Shown here one piece after another: positions 1 through 9,023 of a DNA stretch of 64,000 nucleotides. Every line of letters begins with the position of its first letter. Position 1 is the stretch's first letter. Source of the DNA: Amycolatopsis aidingensis (GTDB taxonomy: Bacteria; Actinomycetota; Actinomycetes; Mycobacteriales; Pseudonocardiaceae); contig NZ_CP076538.1 of the NCBI RefSeq assembly GCF_018885265.1, positions 6,856,001-6,920,000 of the forward strand. The letters run 5' to 3'. Made by a program: the position numbers and the translations under genes. The notes beneath the pieces were generated by a model. The model did no database searches and had not been told where the DNA came from. It worked only from the letters and a program-made list of their open reading frames with translations.

Positions 1-713
1 CCAGGGAAGCTCGCGTCGACCGAGGGGCCCACGTTCCAGCTCGAGACGGCGCTGGTGCAGTGGCCAGCGTCGACGATGTAGTTCGTGCCGTCGCGGTTGG
101 CGTTGAATCCCACCGAGCAGCGAGCGCCACCGCCGGTGATCGCATCGCCGTTGTAGACGGCCTGGCGCATGCTGCCCGCCACCCGCTCGATCCGGACGAG
201 GGGACCGAGCGTGCGCGCGGTGTCGAGCAGGCGGAGCAACCGTGACCCCTCGGCTGCGTCGGCGACGGTGAGCACGACCTGGTTGGCACGCGGGTCGACA
301 CCCAGCGCGGTGTGCGCAACGGCCGGCAGCGCCTCCAGTGCCCGCCGGGCTACGGCCAGTTCGCCGGAAGTGTGGGCGACGAGCCGCGGCTCTGCTCCGG
401 CCGCGGCGACCCGCTCGGCGGCCGCGGAGGTGCGCACATTCACCACCGGCCTGCCCGCGGCGTCCAGGTACCCACCTGCCTGCCGGGCGCCGAGCCGCCC
501 GGTGATCCGCTCCAGGGTGCGGATGCTGCCGTCCTGGGTGCGCAGGATCCGGGTGGCCGCGGCCGCGGGGAGGCCTTCGCTCGCGGCGATGGCGCTCACC
601 GCGGTCTGCCGCACCTCGGCGGTGTAGCCGTGGACCTGCTCCGCCACGGCGGTACCGGGGGCCAGCACGCCCAGCGCCAGCGCGGCCGCGGCGATCGTGG
701 TTCGGGTACGCAT
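1..713 (-). CDS. Streptogrisin-like secreted serine protease (S1 family), N-terminal part
   Basis: Reading from an ATG at 713 leftward, the protein begins with a Sec signal peptide (MRTRTTIAAAALALGVLAPG, cleavage near AVA-EQ). An alpha-lytic-protease-like propeptide of roughly 140 residues follows, then the start of the mature protease (GDAITGGGARCSVGFNA). The catalytic His block (VDAGHCT) is present; the Asp and Ser blocks lie beyond the window edge. The family is secreted as an inactive precursor and cleaves proteins outside the cell. The gene is cut by the window and is not known to be truncated. Family assignment is firm; substrate specificity cannot be seen. Confidence 0.9.
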   Translation of the reverse strand, partial: MRTRTTIAAAALALGVLAPGTAVAEQVHGYTAEVRQTAVSAIAASEGLPAAAATRILRTQDGSIRTLERITGRLGARQAGGYLDAAGRPVVNVRTSAAAERVAAAGAEPRLVAHTSGELAVARRALEALPAVAHTALGVDPRANQVVLTVADAAEGSRLLRLLDTARTLGPLVRIERVAGSMRQAVYNGDAITGGGARCSVGFNANRDGTNYIVDAGHCTSAVSSWNVGPSVDASFP

Positions 714-779
714 GCCGCGAGCCTGGGGCAGTCAGGGCTCGCCCCGGTAGCGCCGTTAGTTGGGTTGTTTCCCACAGCA

Positions 780-814
780 TCGAGGCCGCCCCCGTGCAAC
801 GGGGACGGCCTCGA
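780..814 (-). terminator. Hairpin downstream of rpmG
   Basis: TCGAGGCCG (780-788) pairs with CGGCCTCGA (806-814), and the stem continues through CCCC/GGGG with one mismatch. It lies 19 bases past the rpmG stop on the rpmG strand. There is no clear U-tract, as is common in high-GC actinomycetes. Confidence 0.7.
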
Positions 815-832
815 GCAGATCCGAAGGACGCG

Positions 833-997
833 TCAGCGCGTCTCTTTGTGCACCCGGTGCGTACCGCAGTTCGGGCAGAACTTCTTCATCTCCAACCGGT
901 CCGGGTCGTTACGCCGGTTCTTGTTGGTGATGTAGTTGCGGTGCTTGCACTCCTCGCACGCCATCGTGATCTTCGGTCGCACGTCGGTGGCAGCCAC
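833..997 (-). CDS. rpmG: 50S ribosomal protein L33, zinc-binding (C+) form
   Basis: 54 residues from a GTG at 997 ([11 protein letters not shown]...THRVHKETR). It contains two CxxC pairs (CEEC near residue 14 and CPNC near 41), the zinc-ribbon ligands that define the C+ paralogue of L33. The GTG was chosen because it gives the family's usual N-terminus and has a purine-rich AGAGAGAGG upstream. L33 is part of the large ribosomal subunit near the E site. Expression of C-minus paralogues often responds to zinc; this is the C+ copy. Confidence 0.95.
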   Translation of the reverse strand: MAATDVRPKITMACEECKHRNYITNKNRRNDPDRLEMKKFCPNCGTHRVHKETR

Positions 998-1032
998 GGC
1001 AAAGCCTCTCTCTAACTCGGTTCCCCACCAAC

Positions 1033-1147
1033 TCCGGGGGTCCGGGGGCGGCAGCCCCCCGGGTGGGGTCTGGGGGCTTCGCCCCCAGTGGGATGCGAAG
1101 CGAGTCGTGGTTTGCGCCTTCCGCAAACACGCCTCGCCCAACTCGCG
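1033..1147 (-). repeat. tRNA-linked hairpin repeat, copy 1 (3' of tRNA-Met)
   Basis: A ~115-bp element that abuts the 3' end of tRNA-Met; its sister copy abuts tRNA-Thr. On the tRNA strand it starts CGCGAGT and contains three hairpins. The first has stem GTTTGCG/CGCAAAC (plus-strand 1110-1128), the second CTGGGGGC/GCCCCCAG (about 1070-1088), and the third CCGGGGGC/GCCCCCCGG (about 1042-1062). It probably acts at least as a tRNA terminator or 3' processing region. The strong similarity to the second copy suggests a dispersed element. Confidence 0.75.
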
Positions 1148-1221
1148 TAGCGGGAGCGGGACTTGAACCCGCGACACCACGATTATGAGCCGTGTGCTCT
1201 AACCACCTGAGCTATCCCGCC
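1148..1221 (-). tRNA. tRNA-Met (CAT)
   Basis: 74-nt cloverleaf with acceptor GGCGGGA/TCCCGCT (first pair G-U) and discriminator A. The D-arm starts GCTC, the anticodon loop is CTCATAA with CAT, and the T-arm is GCGGG-TTCAAGT-CCCGC. CCA is not encoded. The paired first position and the rest of the body fit the elongator form rather than the initiator. Confidence 0.95.
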
Positions 1222-1270
1222 AAGGCCCAGCACGGGGCCCGAAGGTGAGATTACCACCGACCCAGCCACG

Positions 1271-1381
1271 TCCCGGGGGTCCGGGGGCTCGCCCCCGGGG
1301 TGGGGCCTGGGGCTCCGCCCCCAGACAAACGCGAAGCGAGCCAAGTCCGCGCTTTCCACGGACATGACTCGCCCACTCGCG
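1271..1381 (-). repeat. tRNA-linked hairpin repeat, copy 2 (3' of tRNA-Thr)
   Basis: Second copy of the 1033-1147 element, again abutting a tRNA 3' end through the same ACTCGCG junction. The first hairpin is GTCCGTG/CGCGGAC on the tRNA strand (plus-strand 1345-1363). Several stem positions differ from copy 1 but keep pairing, and one becomes a G-U that is valid only on the tRNA-sense strand. The GGGG-CTCCGC-CCCC hairpin and a GCGAAGCGAG block are shared with copy 1. Confidence 0.75.
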
Positions 1382-1454
1382 AGCCCCAATACGGAATCGA
1401 ACCGTAGACCTTCTCCTTACCATGGAGACGCTCTGCCGACTGAGCTATTGGGGC
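1382..1454 (-). tRNA. tRNA-Thr (GGT)
   Basis: 73-nt cloverleaf with acceptor GCCCCAA/TTGGGGC and discriminator T. The anticodon loop is ATGGTAA with anticodon GGT, and the T-arm loop is GTTCGATTC-like. CCA is not encoded. It lies upstream of tRNA-Met and rpmG on the same strand, a common actinomycete arrangement of tRNA-Thr, tRNA-Met and rpmG. Confidence 0.95.
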
Positions 1455-1531
1455 GTGCTCAACTGGAGCCTCGAAGAGATTACACAATGCCCTCCTGGCC
1501 GCTGCGGGCGGGGTACCCATCCGGTGAAACC

Positions 1532-4192
1532 TCAGGTCAGCAGGGTCAGCACGGTCTCGGCGTGCCGCCCTGGCGAGCGGGCGGTGCGGGCCTGCAACCA
1601 CGCCTCCAGCCGCTCCTCGGACAGCGGGCGGGAGATCAGGTAGCCCTGCGCCACATCGCAGCCCATCGCCTCCAGCTGGTCGCGGGCGATGTCCTCCTCG
1701 ACGCCCTCGGCCACCACGGTGAGCCCGAGCGAGTGGCCCAGTTCGACGATGGAGCGGACCACGGCGAGGTCACCGAGATCGGTGCCCATGCCGAGCACGA
1801 AGCTCTTGTCGATCTTCACCTGGTCCACCGGCAGCTGCCGCAGGTAGGCAAGCGAGGAGTAACCGGTGCCGAAGTCGTCCACCGCGAGCACGATGCCGAG
1901 CGCGTGCAGTTCGCGCAGGATCGGCAGGGCGCGCTGCGGGTCGGACATCACGCCGGACTCGGTCAGCTCGAAGGTCAGCAGCTCCGGTGGCACGTCGAAG
2001 CGCCGCAGCGCGGCGGAGACCTTGGCCGGGAACTCGGCGTCGGCGAGGTTGCGCACGGACAGGTTCACCGCCGCGGAGATGCGCAGCCCCTCGTCCAGCC
2101 ACTTGCGCACCCGGCGCAGCGCCTGCTCCAGCACGAAGGAGGTGAGCACCCCGATCAGGCCTGCCGCCTCCACGGCGGGCACGAACTCGTCCGGGTCGAG
2201 CTTGCCGAACTCCGGGTGCTGCCAGCGCACCAGCGCCTCGACGCCCTGCACATGCCGGTTCGGCAGCGACACCTTGGGCTGGTAGTGCACGCTGACCTGG
2301 CCGTCTTCCAGCGACTGCCGGAACTGGGTGACCATCTGGAAGCGGCGCATGAAGATCTGGCCCATGCTCGGCACGTAGCCACGGACCTCCTCGCCGCCGC
2401 GGGTTGCCCGCACGGCCATGTCGGCGCGCTGCAGCATGCCGTCGATGTCCACCTGGTCGTGGTTGTCGTCCACGGTGACGGCATAGCCGACCATGGCGTT
2501 GGCCTCGACGGTCAGCCGTTCCATCGGGTACGGCGCGGACAGCTCGGCGCGCAGCCGCTCGGCGACCTGGTGCGCCTGCTGCGCGGTGTGATCGGCCAGC
2601 AGTGCGGCGAAGGACGCGCCCTCCAGCCTGGCCAGCGGGACCTGCTGGCCGAGGGTGTCGCGCATTCGCCTGCCCGCCGCGATCACCATCCGGTCGGCCC
2701 AGGTGTAGCCGAGCGCGTCGCTGACCGTGGAGAACACGTCGAGGTCCACCCGCAGCACCACGGAGCTGGGGCGCTCGCGCAGCGGGTCGCGGGCGAGCAA
2801 ACAGAACCCTGGCCGGTTGAGCAGGCCGGTCAGCGGGTCGTGGTAGGCGTCGTGCCGCAGGGTGGCCAGCAGCCTGCGGTTGTCCAATGAGGTCGCCAGG
2901 TGGCTGGCCATGGTGCCGAGCAGCTGGATGTCGTACTTGCCGAAGCCGCGCCAGCGGGAAAGCCGGTCGTGCGCCTCCACCACGCCGAGCAGCTGGTTGG
3001 CGCTGCGCAGCGGCACCACCAGCGCCTCCTGCGCGCCGCGGTCCAGCAGCGCGGTCCGTACCTCGGGGTTGGCCTCGGTGATCCGGAAGTGCCGCACGTG
3101 CGGGCCGGGCAGGCGCAGCAGCGGGTCGTCGGCGGGCAGCCCGCCGGGCGGCAGCGGTTCGCCGACCACGACGGTGCGCATGGCATCGTCGGGTTCCAGC
3201 CGCAGCCGGAGCACGACCCGGCCCGCGGCCAGCTGGTCCTTGATCCGCTCGGCGATGGTGACCCACTCGTCCACGTCCACGCCATGGCGCAGGTCCTCCA
3301 CCCGGCTGGCAGGCCGGGCCGCGGCCTGGTGCCCCGACCTGGCGACCATCAGGCTGACGTCGGAGAGTGCTTCCATATCGCGCTGCTCGCGAAGCAGGTC
3401 GGAGTAGGCCCAGTAGAGCGCGGAGAGGCCGAGGAAGACGGCGAGCACCAGCGGCCAGGCGGCTGGCACGTTAGCGATCACCAGGTAGCCGGACAGTCCG
3501 ACCGAGGCGTTCACGAAGCCGACGACCAGGATGCGGCCGGTCAGCCGCAGCGCGGTGGTGACCCGCATCCGGCGGCGCAGCACGCGGACCGCGGCCAGTG
3601 CCAGCAGCGTGCTGGCCAGCGGCGCGGTCAGGGTGCCTGCGAGCGCGGCGATCCACGGCATACCCGGGTCGCCGACCAGCTGCTTGACCAGCCCGGCGAC
3701 GGCGAACGCGCTGGTGACCTCGAGCAGGAACACCCCGGCGTTGTAGAGCACCCTTCCGGACACCCTGCGCACCAGCAGGGTGCCGATCCCTGCGACCAGG
3801 TGTGCCGCGGCCACCACCTCGAACGGCGCCACGAAGAAACCGATGACGAGCGGGATCTCGGTGAACGAGATGGTCCAGGAGATGCCGCTGCGCACGTCGA
3901 CGTTGATGCCGAGCTGCTCGGCGAGCAGGAAGGCCACCGCCAGCAGCGGGCCGATCCACCACAGGTCGGCCGACCCTTCGAAGGGCAGCCACCTTGATAC
4001 CGCGAACGCGGCGGCAATACCGGCCGAGAGCACCAGAATGGTGTAGATCCGGAACCGCCACTCGTCCGAGCGTCCCGAAGACTGTGTCGTATTAGCCGAT
4101 CCAGGCATGCCAGTCGATCCACTCGAAGGTGTCGGAGAAGAGTCAGCTGCAGCCGAGTAGGAACCGGCGGGTCCGCCGTATGGCTCCGGCAT
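1532..4192 (-). CDS. Membrane GAF-GGDEF-EAL protein, probable c-di-GMP phosphodiesterase
   Basis: 886 residues; start ATG 4192 follows a strong AAGGAGGT. After a Ser/Pro-rich cytoplasmic tail come several membrane segments (about residues 45-275), a GAF-like segment, a GGDEF-fold domain and a C-terminal EAL domain. The GGDEF signature reads EGASF, so the diguanylate cyclase site is dead. The EAL domain looks intact: EALVRW, NLSVRN, ELTES, VDDFGTGYSSL, KIDKSF, VAEGVE and AQGY. It should therefore hydrolyse c-di-GMP, with the GGDEF remnant possibly binding GTP as a regulator. It is monocistronic and divergent from lon. The membrane part resembles the multi-pass sensors seen in actinomycete GGDEF/EAL proteins; its ligand is unknown. 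Confidence 0.9.
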   Translation of the reverse strand: MPEPYGGPAGSYSAAADSSPTPSSGSTGMPGSANTTQSSGRSDEWRFRIYTILVLSAGIAAAFAVSRWLPFEGSADLWWIGPLLAVAFLLAEQLGINVDVRSGISWTISFTEIPLVIGFFVAPFEVVAAAHLVAGIGTLLVRRVSGRVLYNAGVFLLEVTSAFAVAGLVKQLVGDPGMPWIAALAGTLTAPLASTLLALAAVRVLRRRMRVTTALRLTGRILVVGFVNASVGLSGYLVIANVPAAWPLVLAVFLGLSALYWAYSDLLREQRDMEALSDVSLMVARSGHQAAARPASRVEDLRHGVDVDEWVTIAERIKDQLAAGRVVLRLRLEPDDAMRTVVVGEPLPPGGLPADDPLLRLPGPHVRHFRITEANPEVRTALLDRGAQEALVVPLRSANQLLGVVEAHDRLSRWRGFGKYDIQLLGTMASHLATSLDNRRLLATLRHDAYHDPLTGLLNRPGFCLLARDPLRERPSSVVLRVDLDVFSTVSDALGYTWADRMVIAAGRRMRDTLGQQVPLARLEGASFAALLADHTAQQAHQVAERLRAELSAPYPMERLTVEANAMVGYAVTVDDNHDQVDIDGMLQRADMAVRATRGGEEVRGYVPSMGQIFMRRFQMVTQFRQSLEDGQVSVHYQPKVSLPNRHVQGVEALVRWQHPEFGKLDPDEFVPAVEAAGLIGVLTSFVLEQALRRVRKWLDEGLRISAAVNLSVRNLADAEFPAKVSAALRRFDVPPELLTFELTESGVMSDPQRALPILRELHALGIVLAVDDFGTGYSSLAYLRQLPVDQVKIDKSFVLGMGTDLGDLAVVRSIVELGHSLGLTVVAEGVEEDIARDQLEAMGCDVAQGYLISRPLSEERLEAWLQARTARSPGRHAETVLTLLT

Positions 4193-4455
4193 GCAACCTC
4201 CTTCCCGTCTGCTCGCCGGCGGTGACGCCGGGGCGAACGAAGGGCCCTACTGTACCCCGGAGGGCGTATTTCGGCCTCGTTCCGGCCATCATCAGATCAG
4301 CCGAGAGTTAACAGGGGATCAACAACGGCGATAGAGGCCGACCACCGGGTGACGACAACCACGTTCTCCTTCGCCGCGGGTAACGAGGCGATTATTCCGC
4401 CAACGGCGCTCGCTCGCAGCGAACGATCGGCGGAAACAAAGTCACTCTTCGCAAG

Positions 4456-4476
4456 GTTGAGCCGAGTGAACTCAAC
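4456..4476 (+). promoter_or_regulatory. HAIR-type HspR operator upstream of lon
   Basis: GTTGAG (4456-4461) and CTCAAC (4471-4476) form an inverted repeat with a 9-bp spacer. This matches the geometry of the actinomycete HspR box (CTTGAG-N9-CTCAAG) with one symmetric change per arm. It lies 18 bases before the lon ATG, where a bound repressor would block transcription or early elongation. HspR control of lon is known in Streptomyces. The 4193-4493 gap holds this site and the divergent promoters; I see nothing else in it. Confidence 0.7.
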
Positions 4477-4493
4477 AAGCGAGGAGCGTGACA

Positions 4494-6908
4494 ATGAGCG
4501 CAACCCAGCTCCTACCCGTACTTCCGCTGGACGACGACGTGGTGCTGCCGGGCATGGTGGTGCCGCTGGACCTCGGCGAAGCCGAAACCAGGGCGGCCGT
4601 GGAGTCGGCGCGAGCGGGCACGCCGAACGCGAGCACACTGCCGGGGATCCGTTCCGCTCCGGCCGCCGAGGCCGAGGTGCTGATCGTGCCGCGGCTGGCG
4701 GGCGAGTACGCCGAGATCGGCACCGTGGCCACCGTGGAGCGGGTCGGCCGGGTGCCCGGTGGTGGCACCGCGGCCCTGGTGCGCGGTACCCGGCGGGCCT
4801 TCGTCGGCGAGACCGGCACCGGGCAGGGCGCTGCCAGGTGGGTGCACGCCGAGGAGGCCGTGGAGCCGCCAACCGGTGAGCGCGCCACCGAGCTGGCCGC
4901 CGAGTTCAAGTCGGTGGTGGTCTCCATGCTGCAGCAGCGTGGGGTCTGGCAGATGCTGGACGCGGTGCAGCAGGTGGAGCAGCCATCCGCGATCGCGGAC
5001 CTGGCAGGCAACGCCCCGTACCTGAGCGCGGCGCAGAAGCTCGAGCTGCTGCGCACCCTGGACGTGACCGAGCGGCTGGAGAAGGCACTGGAGTCCGGCC
5101 GGGAGTACCTTGCCGAGCTCGAGGTCAGCGACACCATCCGCAAGGACGTCGCGGAGGGAATGGAGAAGCAGCAGAAGGAGTTCCTGCTGCGCCGCCAGCT
5201 GGAGGCGATCCGCAAGGAGCTCAGCGAGCTGACCGGGGAGTCCGGCGGCGATGGTGACGAGGACTACCGGGCCCGGATCGAGGCCGCCGAGCTGCCCGAG
5301 CATGTGCACAAGGCCGCGCTGGCCGAGGTGGACAAGCTGGAGCGGACCTCGGAGCAGTCGCCGGAGGGCGGCTGGATCCGCACCTGGCTGGACACCGTGC
5401 TGGATATGCCGTGGAACGAGCGGACGACCGATGTGCACGACATCGCCGGTGCGCGCGAGGTGCTGGACGCCGACCATGCCGGGCTGGCCGATGTGAAGGA
5501 ACGGATCATCGAGTACCTCGCGGTGCGCAAGCGCCGGGCCGAGGCGGGCAAGGGCCAGCTCGGCGGGCGGCGTTCCGGAGCCGTCCTGGCGCTGGCGGGC
5601 CCGCCCGGGGTGGGCAAGACCTCGCTCGGGGAGTCGGTGGCGAAGGCGATGGGCCGCAACTTCGTCCGGGTCGCGCTCGGCGGGATCCGGGACGAGGCCG
5701 AGATCCGCGGGCACCGGCGCACCTACGTCGGCGCGCTGCCCGGCCGGATCGTGCGGGCCATCAAGGAGTCCGGCTCGATGAACCCGGTGGTGCTGCTGGA
5801 CGAGGTGGACAAGGTGGGCGCGGACTACCGGGGCGACCCGACCGCGGCGCTGCTGGAGGTGCTGGACCCGGAGCAGAACCACACCTTCCGGGACCACTAC
5901 CTCGAGGTCGAGCTGGATCTGTCCGATGTGGTCTTCCTGGCCACGGCGAACGCGGTGGAGACCATCCCCGGGCCGCTGCTGGACCGGATGGAGCTGGTGT
6001 CGCTGGACGGCTACACCGAGCACGAGAAGGTCACCATCGGCCGGGACCACCTGCTGCCGCGGGAGCTGGAGCGGGCCGGGCTGGGCCAGGAGGACGTGCG
6101 GATCACCGACGCGGCGCTGAGCCGGATCGCCGCCGAGTACACCAGGGAGGCCGGGGTGCGGGAGGCGAACCGGACCATCGCGAAGGTACTGCGCAAGGTC
6201 ACCACCAAGGCGGCGCTGGACGAGCTGAGCCTGCCGGTGACGGTGGACGCGCCGGACCTGGACACCTACCTCGGCCGGCCACGGCACCTGCCGGAGTCCT
6301 CGCTGCCAGCGGGCAGCCAGCGCACCTCGATCCCCGGGGTGGCAACGGGTCTGGCGGTGACCGGTGCCGGTGGCGACGTGCTGTACGTGGAGGCCTCGCT
6401 GGCCGACGCGGAGTCCGGGGGCACCGGGCTTTCGCTGACCGGGCAGCTGGGTGAGGTGATGAAGGAGTCGGCCCAGATCGCGCTGTCCTACCTGCGTTCC
6501 CGCGGTGCCGAGCTGGAGCTGCCGGTGGCCGACCTGAAGGAGCGCGGGGTGCACGTCCACGTTCCGGCGGGGGCGGTGCCCAAGGACGGGCCCTCGGCCG
6601 GGATCACCATGACCACGGCGCTGGCCTCGCTGCTGTCCGGGCGGGTCGCCAGGGCGGACGTGGCCATGACCGGGGAGGTGTCGCTGACCGGCCGGGTGCT
6701 GCCGATCGGTGGGGTGAAGCAGAAACTGCTCGCCGCGCACCGGGCCGGGATCAGCACGGTGATCATCCCGCAGCGCAACGAGCCGGACCTGGACGACGTG
6801 CCTGCCGAGGTGCTGGCCGAACTGGAGGTGCACCCGGTGTCCAGCGTGCGTGAGGTGCTGGAGCTCGCGCTCACCCCGGCCGCCGCCCCGCTGCCGCAGG
6901 CGGCCTGA
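4494..6908 (+). CDS. lon: ATP-dependent protease La (LonA)
   Basis: 804 residues. ATG 4494 was chosen over an in-frame GTG at 4488 because GAGGAG (4481-4486) is spaced correctly only for the ATG. The domains are an N-terminal LON substrate-binding domain (residues about 5-190), a coiled helical segment, an AAA+ module (Walker A GPPGVGKT near 369, Walker B LLDEVD near 433) and a C-terminal protease. The catalytic dyad is Ser701 (KDGPSAG) and Lys744 (GGVKQK), with the same 43-residue spacing as in E. coli Lon. It degrades misfolded and selected regulatory proteins in the cytoplasm. The HspR-type box upstream implies heat-shock control. Confidence 0.97.
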   Translation: MSATQLLPVLPLDDDVVLPGMVVPLDLGEAETRAAVESARAGTPNASTLPGIRSAPAAEAEVLIVPRLAGEYAEIGTVATVERVGRVPGGGTAALVRGTRRAFVGETGTGQGAARWVHAEEAVEPPTGERATELAAEFKSVVVSMLQQRGVWQMLDAVQQVEQPSAIADLAGNAPYLSAAQKLELLRTLDVTERLEKALESGREYLAELEVSDTIRKDVAEGMEKQQKEFLLRRQLEAIRKELSELTGESGGDGDEDYRARIEAAELPEHVHKAALAEVDKLERTSEQSPEGGWIRTWLDTVLDMPWNERTTDVHDIAGAREVLDADHAGLADVKERIIEYLAVRKRRAEAGKGQLGGRRSGAVLALAGPPGVGKTSLGESVAKAMGRNFVRVALGGIRDEAEIRGHRRTYVGALPGRIVRAIKESGSMNPVVLLDEVDKVGADYRGDPTAALLEVLDPEQNHTFRDHYLEVELDLSDVVFLATANAVETIPGPLLDRMELVSLDGYTEHEKVTIGRDHLLPRELERAGLGQEDVRITDAALSRIAAEYTREAGVREANRTIAKVLRKVTTKAALDELSLPVTVDAPDLDTYLGRPRHLPESSLPAGSQRTSIPGVATGLAVTGAGGDVLYVEASLADAESGGTGLSLTGQLGEVMKESAQIALSYLRSRGAELELPVADLKERGVHVHVPAGAVPKDGPSAGITMTTALASLLSGRVARADVAMTGEVSLTGRVLPIGGVKQKLLAAHRAGISTVIIPQRNEPDLDDVPAEVLAELEVHPVSSVREVLELALTPAAAPLPQAA

Positions 6909-6910
6909 GC

Positions 6911-6954
6911 GAAACCGGTGTCCCCGGCCGGAAGCAGCCGGGGACACCGGTTTC
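6911..6954 (+). terminator. Strong hairpin terminator after lon
   Basis: GAAACCGGTGTCCCCGGC (6911-6928) and its exact reverse complement (6937-6954) form an 18-bp perfect stem with an 8-nt loop, two bases after the lon stop. Confidence 0.85.
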
Positions 6955-7054
6955 GCCGGAAGTTCACCCTGCCGTTCGTTGCCGGCACCTACCACGAGTG
7001 GTTGGTCCCGTACCTTCCGTTGCGCTCCCACCCCCAGCGGCACAGGAGGACGTA

Positions 7055-8209
7055 GTGCAACGACGGAACTTCCTACGCGCGGCGACGATCGGCATCGGTG
7101 TCGCGGCCTTCGGCAACACGCTCACTCCCTCGGCCATGGCCGCGCCGGCGCAGAACGGCCCCAGCCCGTACGGCCCGCTACAGCCTGCCGACGACAACGG
7201 GATCCGGCTGCCGGAGGGCTTCACCAGCCGGGTGATCGCCCGCTCCGGCCAGCAGGTCGCGGGCTACACCTGGCACAGTGCCCCGGACGGGGGCGCGGTG
7301 TTCGCGGACGGCTCCGGCTGGATCTACGTGTCCAACTCCGAGGTCTTCTTCGGCGGCGGCGCCAGCGCCGTCCGGTTCGACGGCAGCGGCAACATCACCG
7401 ACGCCTACCGGGTCCTGAGCGGCACCAGGGTGAACTGCGCCGGTGGTGCGATGCCATGGGACACCTGGCTTTCCTGCGAAGAGATCGACCGCGGCTACGT
7501 CTACGAGACCAACCCGTGGGGCCCGGCCTCGGCCGCGGTGCGGCGTTCGGCGATGGGCCGGTTCAAGCACGAGGCGGCCGCGGCGGACCCGGTGCGCAAG
7601 GTGGTGTACATGACCGAGGACGTCTCGGACGGGCGGTTCTACCGGTTCGTCCCGGACACCTGGGGCGACCTTTCCTCCGGCACCCTGCAGGTGCTGGTCG
7701 CGGGTGGCGGCACCGCAGGCGGCTTCAGCTGGGCGGACGTCCCGGACCCGGACGGCTCGCCCACCGCGACACGGCATCAGGTGTCCGGTTCGAAGTCCTT
7801 CGACGGCGGTGAGGGCCTGCACTACGCGAACGACACCGCCTGGTTCACCACCAAGGGCGACAACCGGGTATGGCAGCTCAACCTCGCGGACAGCACCTAT
7901 GAGCTGGCCTACGACGACAGCCTGGTCGACCCCGGCTCGGCCCCGCTTACCGGGGTGGACAACGTCACCGGCTCCAGCTTCGGCGACCTGTACGTCGCCG
8001 AGGACGGGGGCAACATGGAGATCTGCATCATCACCCCGGACGACGTCGTGGCGCCGTTCCTGCGGGTGACCGGGCAGAGTTCCTCTGAGATCACCGGCCC
8101 GGCCTTCACCCCGGCCGGTGACCGGCTGTACTTCTCCTCGCAACGGGGTACCTCCGGCTCCTCCAGCGGCGGCATCACCTACGAGGTGACCGGCCCGTTC
8201 CGGACCTGA
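7055..8209 (+). CDS. TAT-exported PhoX/DUF839-family protein
   Basis: 384 residues from GTG 7055, which follows CAGGAGGA at the correct spacing. The N-terminus QRRNFLRAATIGIGVAAFG is a twin-arginine signal, ending near SAMAAPA. The body has PhoX-like (DUF839) signatures: CAGGAMPWDTWLSCEE, FKHEAA near residue 170, MTEDV, and GEGLHYANDTAWFTTKGDN. PhoX enzymes are Ca/Fe-dependent extracytoplasmic phosphatases with a beta-propeller. This member is shorter than classical PhoX (over 600 aa) and belongs to the compact DUF839 group, so phosphatase activity is an inference. Its 3' end overlaps the convergent dedA-like gene by 35 bp. Confidence 0.85.
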   Translation: MQRRNFLRAATIGIGVAAFGNTLTPSAMAAPAQNGPSPYGPLQPADDNGIRLPEGFTSRVIARSGQQVAGYTWHSAPDGGAVFADGSGWIYVSNSEVFFGGGASAVRFDGSGNITDAYRVLSGTRVNCAGGAMPWDTWLSCEEIDRGYVYETNPWGPASAAVRRSAMGRFKHEAAAADPVRKVVYMTEDVSDGRFYRFVPDTWGDLSSGTLQVLVAGGGTAGGFSWADVPDPDGSPTATRHQVSGSKSFDGGEGLHYANDTAWFTTKGDNRVWQLNLADSTYELAYDDSLVDPGSAPLTGVDNVTGSSFGDLYVAEDGGNMEICIITPDDVVAPFLRVTGQSSSEITGPAFTPAGDRLYFSSQRGTSGSSSGGITYEVTGPFRT

Positions 8210-8882
8210 TCGGCAGGGCCTGCTCGGTGTCGTGCCGGCCGTCGCCGCGGCGGCGGTCCCGCAGCCGGACGGTGACGAACCCGGCGACGGCCAGCACGAC
8301 CGCGCCGATCACGACCTTCTGCACGATCCCGGAGTAGTCCTCGACCAGGTGCCAGTTCTCGCCGAGGGTGTACCCGGCGACCACGAAGATGGTGTTCCAC
8401 AGCAGGCTGCCGAGGGTGGTCAGGCCGAGGAACCGCCACACCGGCATCCGCTCGATCCCCGCGGGCAGCGAGATGAAACTACGGAACAACGGCACCATCC
8501 GGCCGAGGAACACGGCCTTGGCGCCGTGCCGGGCGAACCAGGCCTCGGTCCGGTCGAAATCGCCCGCCTTGACCAGCGGGATCCGGAGCACGATCGCCCT
8601 GGTGCGCTCCCGGCCGAGCAGCGCGCCGAGGTAGTACACGACGATCGCGCCGAACACCGAGCCGAGAGTGGTCCACAACAGGGCACCGGCCAGGCTGAAG
8701 GCGCCCTGGCTGGCGGAGAACCCGGCCAGTGGCAGCACGAGTTCGCTGGGAATCGGCGGGAACAGGTTGTCCAGCCCGACGACCACGGCGGCGCCCGGGC
8801 CGCCGAGGGAGTCCATCAACTCGACGGCCCAGCCGGCCAGGCCGCCGATGGGTTCGGTGGCTGCTGCCAGGTGCATGGTCAT
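8175..8882 (-). CDS. DedA-family membrane protein (SNARE-associated/VTT domain)
   Basis: 235 residues with about five hydrophobic segments. It has the DedA N-terminal helix motif (LDNLFPPIPSELVLPLAGF), the central FLGRMVPLFRSFISLPAG block and the re-entrant glycine-rich segments. DedA proteins are undecaprenyl-phosphate or phospholipid flippase/transporters in the inner membrane. A second in-frame ATG lies two codons in. It is monocistronic and divergent from the histidine kinase gene. Confidence 0.92.
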   Translation of the reverse strand: MTMHLAAATEPIGGLAGWAVELMDSLGGPGAAVVVGLDNLFPPIPSELVLPLAGFSASQGAFSLAGALLWTTLGSVFGAIVVYYLGALLGRERTRAIVLRIPLVKAGDFDRTEAWFARHGAKAVFLGRMVPLFRSFISLPAGIERMPVWRFLGLTTLGSLLWNTIFVVAGYTLGENWHLVEDYSGIVQKVVIGAVVLAVAGFVTVRLRDRRRGDGRHDTEQALPIRSGTGRSPRR

Positions 8883-9023
8883 GTATGGCCCTTCCCGGTG
8901 GTGGAGTGATCGGACGACGCCGAAGCTAGGCCGGTCCGGGCGCCGGGGCGCTGGGGTCCGCGTCCGGGCGCCCTGCGGAAAACCACAATTCGGCGGTCGC
9001 GCTACCCCGGCTAACCTGCGGGT

